Source: an uncultured Syntrophobacterales bacterium
GTDB taxonomy: Bacteria > Desulfobacterota > Syntrophia > Syntrophales > UBA5619
Assembly (NCBI GenBank): GCA_903903205.1
Contig: CAIUXU010000230.1
Coordinates: 1-5,063 of the forward strand
Reading direction: 5' to 3'
Length of the DNA stretch: 5,063 nt
Shown here piece after piece: positions 1 through 5,063 of the stretch. How positions within the stretch are numbered: the first letter of the stretch is position 1; each line of letters opens with the position of its first letter. The notes under the pieces were generated by a model. That model saw nothing but the letters and a program-made list of their open reading frames with translations, did not search any database and had not been told where the DNA came from. The position numbers and the translations under genes were made by a program.

Positions 1-752
1 GGATGGGTGCAACACACAATAACTTCAAGCGCCCCTTCCTCCTTGAGCGCCTTTGCCGCTTGCACAACTGTTCCCGCCGTATCGATCATATCATCCAGCA
101 GGATGACCCTCTTTCCTTTAACATGACCGATGATGTTCATAACCTGGGCCTCGTTTGGGCCGTCCCTGCGCTTGTCGATGATCGCCAAGCTCGCTCCCAG
201 GCGTTTGCCGAAGGCGCGCGCCCGCTCCACACCTCCCGTGTCCGGGGAGACGATCACAATGTTGTCATCTGGATAGTTCTTCTTGATGTGGTCCAACAGA
301 ATGGGTGTGGCGAAAAGGTTGTCCACCGGGATATTGAAGAATCCCTGGATCTGGCCTGCGTGAAGATCCATCGCCAAAATCCGGTTGGCTCCCGCCTGGG
401 TGATAAGATCGGCCACAAGTTTTGCGGTGATTGGCGCGCGGGGCGCCACCTTCCGGTCCTGTCGCGCATAACCGTAGTAGGGGATAACCGCCGTGATCCG
501 GTCTGCGGAAGCCCGACGCACGGCGTCGATCATGATGAGAAGCTCCATCAGCGTGATGTTTACCGGAGGACAGCTTGGTTGGATGATGAAGACATCCATG
601 CCCCTCACATTTTCGTTGATTTCCACACGGGTTTCACCGTCGCTAAAGGCTGAGACATGGGCTTTCCCGAGGGTTACACCCAGATTTTCCGTTATCTTCC
701 GGGCTAACTCCGGATTTGCATTTCCGGTAAATACCCTTATTCTTTCGAGCAT
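1..752 (-). CDS. prs: Ribose-phosphate pyrophosphokinase (PRPP synthetase), 3' end cut by window edge
   Basis: Cytosolic enzyme that transfers pyrophosphate from ATP to ribose 5-phosphate, giving PRPP for purine, pyrimidine, NAD, histidine and tryptophan synthesis. I translated 250 uninterrupted codons from the ATG at 752; the family is usually about 310-320 residues, so roughly 60 C-terminal residues lie off the left edge. Visible landmarks are the N-terminal FSDGE (36-40), QPSCPPVN (58-65), the ATP-binding flexible loop RQDRKVAPR (97-105), the metal-site histidine in MDLHAGQ (H131), SPDTGGVERAR (169-179) of the ribose-phosphate region, DKRR (193-196), and the PRPP loop LLDDMIDTAGT (218-228). 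All key residues look intact. The start is set by AAAGGAAA six bases upstream of ATG and by alignment of the N terminus with the family. It begins 28 bp after the tRNA-Gln gene and probably shares its transcript. Identification is very secure. Confidence 0.97.
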   Translation of the reverse strand, partial: MLERIRVFTGNANPELARKITENLGVTLGKAHVSAFSDGETRVEINENVRGMDVFIIQPSCPPVNITLMELLIMIDAVRRASADRITAVIPYYGYARQDRKVAPRAPITAKLVADLITQAGANRILAMDLHAGQIQGFFNIPVDNLFATPILLDHIKKNYPDDNIVIVSPDTGGVERARAFGKRLGASLAIIDKRRDGPNEAQVMNIIGHVKGKRVILLDDMIDTAGTVVQAAKALKEEGALEVIVCCTH

Positions 753-756
753 ATCA

Positions 757-764
757 TTTCCTTT
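757..764 (-). promoter_or_regulatory. Ribosome binding site of prs
   Basis: The minus strand reads AAAGGAAA here, with AGGA six bases before the ATG at 752. It sits inside the 28-bp gap between the tRNA CCA end (781) and prs. There is no room for a separate promoter in that gap, which supports read-through from the tRNA or from further upstream. Confidence 0.7.
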
Positions 765-780
765 AACGGCAAATATGAAT

Positions 781-855
781 TGGCTGGGGCGGGAGGATTC
801 GAACCTCCGAATGCAGGATCCAAATTCCTGTGTCTTACCGCTTGACGACGCCCCA
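781..855 (-). tRNA. tRNA-Gln, anticodon UUG, CCA encoded
   Basis: The minus strand folds into a complete 75-nt cloverleaf. The acceptor stem TGGGGCG (849-855) pairs with CGCCCCA (785-791). A D arm with AAGCGGTAA in the loop follows, then the anticodon stem CAGGA/TCCTG closing the loop ATTTGGA, then a CATTC variable region, then the T stem GGAGG/CCTCC with loop TTCGAAT. G73 is followed by a genome-encoded CCA (781-783). The anticodon TTG lies at 821-823 and reads CAA (and CAG by wobble). The weak U1-A72 closing pair and G73 are typical glutamine tRNA identity features. Loop positions 32 and 38 are both A, slightly unusual but not damaging. It lies between ispE (76 bp upstream) and prs (28 bp downstream) on the same strand, with no promoter of its own that I can see. 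Confidence 0.97.
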
Positions 856-872
856 GTATAAAACAGTCAAGA

Positions 873-916
873 GGCCGCATGTTATGGCTATGGGTGATAG
901 GCATAAACATCTGGCC
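873..916 (-). other. Long imperfect hairpin between ispE and tRNA-Gln
   Basis: This 44-nt stretch folds on itself over its whole length. On the minus strand GGCC (913-916) pairs with GGCC (873-876). After a 2x2 internal loop, ATGTTTATG (902-910) pairs with CATAACAT (879-886) leaving one bulged U. After a single C/C mismatch, CTAT (897-900) pairs with ATAG (888-891) around the 5-nt loop CACCC. That is 16 base pairs in all. It starts 15 bp after the ispE stop and ends 17 nt before the mature tRNA 5' end. The following TCTTGACTGTTTTATAC is only partly U-rich, so a strong intrinsic terminator is unlikely. An RNase processing site, a 3'-end protector of the ispE message or a weak attenuator are possible. 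The pairing is seen; the function is inferred. Confidence 0.5.
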
Positions 917-931
917 GATAATCGACTTTCG

Positions 932-1768
932 TTACAGGGATTTTGCCCTGAACACCCGCCACCCGGCTCTCTGCCCCAATTTTTCCTCTGCCCTGCAAGC
1001 GGATTCCTCATCCATAAAAACACCGAAAACGGTTGGTCCGCTACCGGACATCAGGGCGCCTCGGGCGCCATTCTCCAGTAAAAAAAACTTGATCTGATCC
1101 AAAACAGGATGAATTTTCAGCGTAACCTTCTCGAGATCATTCAAGAGACCCCGGATCAGGTCTTCCGTTACCTGAAAACGGGGGATGCTATAATTTATTC
1201 CGTGCTTTGTCAATCCCAAATTGAGTTCCTGATAAACCATTTTTGTGGAGATTTCGAAACCCGGATTGATCAGCACAAACCAGAGGGGGGGGGCAAATGT
1301 CGCCTCTGTGAGCAGGTCACCGATTCCCGAGGCCCAAGCCGTCTTCCCGAAAACGAAAAAAGGGACATCCGCCCCGATTCCCGCCCCGATCTTCATCAAC
1401 TCTTCCTGGGTCAGCGGGGCCCCGTGCATTTCGTTCAGGGTCATGAGGGTCGTGGCGGCGTTGGAGCTTCCGCCTCCCAGTCCGGCGCTGATGGGGATTT
1501 GCTTCCGGATGGTGATTCTGATCTCCGGCGGGGCGCCGATGCGGGAAAAAAAAGCCGTCGCAGCGCGGAAGACGATGTTTCCCTGATCCTCCGGTAGGTC
1601 CGTGCCGGGGCATCGCACCGCAATGCCGCCATCGGTTGATTCAAAGGTCATCTCATCACAGAGGCTGATCCGCTGCATGAGAGAGAGAATGTCGTGGTAG
1701 CCATCCTCCCGCTTTCGGAGAACCCGCAGATAGAGGTTGACTTTCGCCGGCGACTCTCTTGTGATCAT
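932..1768 (-). CDS. ispE: 4-diphosphocytidyl-2-C-methyl-D-erythritol kinase
   Basis: Cytosolic GHMP-family kinase of the non-mevalonate (MEP) pathway: it phosphorylates the 2-hydroxyl of CDP-methylerythritol with ATP, feeding the synthesis of IPP and DMAPP. The product is 278 residues, near the usual 280-300. The N terminus carries SPAKVNLYL (6-14) with the substrate/catalytic Lys9. The glycine-rich ATP loop PISAGLGGGSSNAA spans 92-105. GADVPFF (132-138) holds the catalytic Asp134. The third GHMP motif MSGSGPTVFG spans 240-249. Nothing essential is missing. The start is fixed because the SPAK motif begins only six residues in. Its ATG overlaps the stop of the DUF1844 gene (ATGA, 1765-1768), and the nearest AAGGA lies 12 bases away, so translation probably depends on ribosomes arriving from upstream. 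The coding strand contains a C9 tract and two T8 tracts, all read through in frame. Confidence 0.97.
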   Translation of the reverse strand: MITRESPAKVNLYLRVLRKREDGYHDILSLMQRISLCDEMTFESTDGGIAVRCPGTDLPEDQGNIVFRAATAFFSRIGAPPEIRITIRKQIPISAGLGGGSSNAATTLMTLNEMHGAPLTQEELMKIGAGIGADVPFFVFGKTAWASGIGDLLTEATFAPPLWFVLINPGFEISTKMVYQELNLGLTKHGINYSIPRFQVTEDLIRGLLNDLEKVTLKIHPVLDQIKFFLLENGARGALMSGSGPTVFGVFMDEESACRAEEKLGQRAGWRVFRAKSL

Positions 1769-2214
1769 TTGTTGGTCATTTCCTTGATAAAGCGCATTCT
1801 CAACTCATAGAGGATGCCTTCCAGCATCTGTTTTTCCTGCTCGTCGAGATTGCCCTCCGTTTTTGTCTTCAAGATGCTCAGGATGTCGATCGTCTGTTTG
1901 GCGGCAGGGAGGTTGCGCTGCGGCTTCTTTGTGGCCGGATCGGGGAAGTCTCCGAAGTGGTACATGGCTGTCGTGCTTAGCGAAAAGATGAAACTGGCGA
2001 AATTGATCTCTGGAAATGGAGATGTCTCCGCTTCAGGAATATCCACTTCGGGAGTATCCGTTTCGGCAGGGGAGGCGCCTGCTCCATCTTCGGGATTTTC
2101 CGGTCCTTTACGATCTTCCGGCTTCATCTCTTCTTCGACCCGCGCTGCGCCGGATTCGTCAAAGAGACGCCGGTCCTTGATTACAAAACCCTTATCCTTC
2201 TTCTCTTCTTCCAT
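1765..2214 (-). CDS. DUF1844 family protein of unknown function
   Basis: Predicted 149-residue protein with no known function. The N-terminal 65 residues are highly charged and probably disordered: a Lys/Glu-rich start, then an acidic, Pro-rich linker (about 38-69) with degenerate five-residue repeats such as ETDTP and EVDIP. The C-terminal part (about 70-142) matches what I recall of DUF1844: INFASFIFSLSTTAMYHFG (70-88), then a Pro-rich turn (PDPATKKP, 91-98), then NLPAAKQTIDIL and two helices rich in Glu, Lys and Leu. The 73-88 stretch is mildly hydrophobic, but I would not call it a membrane segment. I chose the ATG at 2214 because AAGGAGGG precedes it; an upstream GTG at 2280 would add 22 residues but has only a weak binding site. 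The gene overlaps ispE by four bases and so is coupled to it. Family assignment is by recognition, not by a profile search. Confidence 0.85.
   Translation of the reverse strand: MEEEKKDKGFVIKDRRLFDESGAARVEEEMKPEDRKGPENPEDGAGASPAETDTPEVDIPEAETSPFPEINFASFIFSLSTTAMYHFGDFPDPATKKPQRNLPAAKQTIDILSILKTKTEGNLDEQEKQMLEGILYELRMRFIKEMTNK
2031..2060 (-). repeat. Degenerate 15-bp tandem repeat in the DUF1844 gene linker
   Basis: Two adjacent 15-bp units, 2031-2045 and 2046-2060 (plus strand CTTCAGGAATATCCA and CTTCGGGAGTATCCG), match at 12 of 15 positions. Fainter traces continue on both sides. The unit length is a multiple of three, so it encodes a five-residue repeat (ETDTP, EVDIP, EAETS) in the acidic linker and does not disturb the frame. 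It is probably a small local duplication in an unconstrained disordered segment. Confidence 0.45.
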
Positions 2215-2320
2215 GAACCCTCCTTGAATCTCTATGGGGACCATTTTTCGCTGCTCGCGGTAAAGCGGCAAACGCGGCACAATCCCGCAGACAATCCGCT
2301 GCCTTGCGGTTGCGCCTCTG
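2215..2320 (-). other. 106-bp spacer between htpX and the DUF1844 gene
   Basis: The largest intergenic gap in the window. Just after the htpX stop, the minus strand can form a small hairpin: CAACCGC (2306-2312) pairs with GCGGATTG (2292-2299), one A bulged, around a 6-nt loop. No U-run follows it, so I do not call a terminator. I found no convincing -35/-10 pair. The last bases hold the Shine-Dalgarno of the next gene. A weak internal promoter cannot be excluded. Confidence 0.4.
2218..2225 (-). promoter_or_regulatory. Strong ribosome binding site that sets the DUF1844 gene start
   Basis: The minus strand reads AAGGAGGG, nearly the full anti-Shine-Dalgarno complement. Counting AAGGAGG as the core, it ends four bases before the ATG at 2214. 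The spacing is a little short, but it is far better than anything before the GTG at 2280. This decides the start and shows that translation restarts independently after htpX. Confidence 0.8.
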
Positions 2321-3168
2321 CTATACCGGTCTCATGCTTTTCAGGCGGGCGATACGCTCCTCGATTGGCGGGTGGGTGCTGAAAAGGTTCATCAGGGAAC
2401 GTCCACTCAGCGGATTTACTATGAACATGTGGGCCGTTGACGGGTTTGCCTCCATCGGCATCGCCTGGGATGCCCGGGAGATTTTGTCGAGTGCACCTGC
2501 GAGTCCGTAAGGCTTTCCCGAAATTTTTGCCCCACCCGCATCGGCAAGGTATTCCCGTGAACGGGAGATGGCCATCTGGATAAGCGTCGCGGCGATCGGG
2601 GCAAGAATGGCCATGAGGATCAGGCTGACAATGTTGCTTCCGCCGCCTTCGTCGTCATCGCGGCTTCCGCCGCCGAATATCGCGGCCCACTGGGCCATGT
2701 TGGCCAGCATGACGATCGCTCCGGCCAGCGTCGCGGCGATGGAGCCGATCAGAATGTCACGGTTTTGGATGTGGCTCAGCTCATGGGCGATCACACCCTC
2801 CAGTTCGTCCCGGCCAAGAATCCGGAGGATGCCTTCCGTAACCGCGACCACCGCATGTTGTTCGTTTCGTCCCGTGGCAAACGCGTTTGGCGTATCGCCG
2901 GGGATGATATAGACCCGCGGCATCGGCATCGCGGCCCTGAGCGCGAGATTCTTGACCGTGGCGTAGAGCTCCGGCGCCTCATGCTCTGAAACCGCCTGGG
3001 CGTTATACATGCGGAGGACAATTTTGTCCGAGAACCAGTAGCTCACAAAATTCATCGCCATCGCGAAGATGAAGGCGATGACAACCCCATGCTGTCCTCC
3101 AAACAGTCCGCCGATCAGCATGAGGAGGCCCGTCAGGGCGCCCAGCAATAGTCCGGTTTTCATCGTGT

Positions 3169-3172
<4 letters not shown>
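2321..3172 (-). CDS. htpX: Membrane zinc metalloprotease HtpX (M48 family)
   Basis: Inner-membrane protease that cleaves misfolded or damaged membrane proteins, working alongside FtsH. The product is 283 residues, the usual size. Two hydrophobic segments open the protein (about 6-25 and 29-46), followed by the cytosolic catalytic region. The zinc motif HELSH lies at 130-134 (His130, Glu131, His134), and the third ligand is expected at Glu207 in SREYLAD (205-211). Two further hydrophobic segments lie at about 143-168 and 181-203. They are separated by a Gly- and Asp-rich loop (GGGSRDDDEGGG, 167-178). The C terminus keeps the family's NPLSG and STHPPIEERIARL blocks. The start at 3172 overlaps the clpB stop as ATGA, and AAAGGAG lies seven bases upstream inside clpB, so both reinitiation and direct loading are possible. 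All catalytic residues are intact and identification is very secure. Confidence 0.97.

Positions 3173-5063
<1,891 letters not shown>

Noticed and set aside
3..653. Plus-strand open frame of 216 codons opposite prs
   Set aside because: It lies entirely antisense to a clearly recognised prs, its translation matches no family I know, and it has no convincing start signal. GC-rich codon bias on the opposite strand explains it.
856..871. TTGACT and TATACT before the tRNA as a sigma-70 promoter
   Set aside because: The two hexamers are only about six bases apart, not 16-18, and TATACT abuts the mature tRNA, so a start from it would fall inside the tRNA.
1285..1293. G9 tract as a frameshift breaking ispE
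   Set aside because: The ispE frame is continuous across the tract, and both flanking halves carry the expected GHMP-kinase motifs in the same frame.
1814..2227. Plus-strand open frame of 137 codons opposite the DUF1844 gene
   Set aside because: Serine- and proline-rich translation typical of antisense to acidic, Glu-rich coding DNA. The minus-strand gene has a strong ribosome binding site and a recognisable domain.
2215..2280. Longer DUF1844 product starting at a GTG at 2280 (171 residues)
   Set aside because: The extra 22 residues have only a weak upstream GGGA, whereas the ATG at 2214 follows AAGGAGGG. The extension adds no family-like sequence.
2292..2312. Small hairpin just after the htpX stop as an intrinsic terminator
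   Set aside because: Seven base pairs with a bulge and no U-tract afterwards; the following bases are GC-rich.

Overview
The window reads almost entirely on the minus strand as one collinear block of housekeeping genes from a bacterium. In transcription order (right to left) it holds the C-terminal three quarters of clpB (protein disaggregase), htpX (membrane zinc protease), a small DUF1844-family gene of unknown function, ispE (isoprenoid precursor kinase), a tRNA-Gln(UUG) gene and the N-terminal four fifths of prs (PRPP synthetase). Both edges cut a gene: clpB enters at the right edge without its first ~235 codons, and prs leaves at the left edge after 250 codons.

The organism is most likely a member of the former Deltaproteobacteria (Desulfobacterota and relatives). 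This is an inference from three things: the order ispE / tRNA-Gln / prs, which I recall from Geobacter-type genomes; a DUF1844 gene directly before ispE; and a Prs flexible loop of the RQDRKVAPR type. The DNA is moderately GC-rich. I see no insertion sequence, integrase, phage gene, CRISPR array or marked compositional break.

Layout. 3169-5063: clpB. 2321-3172: htpX, whose ATG overlaps the clpB stop by 4 nt (ATGA). 2215-2320: a 106-bp spacer. 1765-2214: DUF1844 gene with a strong Shine-Dalgarno. 932-1768: ispE, again overlapping its upstream neighbour by an ATGA. 856-931: a 76-bp spacer holding a long imperfect hairpin. 781-855: tRNA-Gln with encoded CCA. 753-780: 28 bp carrying the prs ribosome binding site. 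1-752: prs. No intergenic stretch exceeds 106 bp, and I found no convincing sigma-70 promoter or intrinsic terminator.

The genes form two translationally coupled pairs. ClpB and HtpX are both protein quality control, cytosolic aggregates and inner-membrane proteins respectively. The DUF1844 protein and IspE are coupled without a known functional link. The tRNA and prs appear to lie on a shared transcript, so tRNA end processing would create the 5' end of the prs message. I do not see an undescribed biological system here. The points most worth a second look are the hairpin before the tRNA, the uncharacterised DUF1844 gene locked to ispE, and three long homopolymer runs inside ispE.
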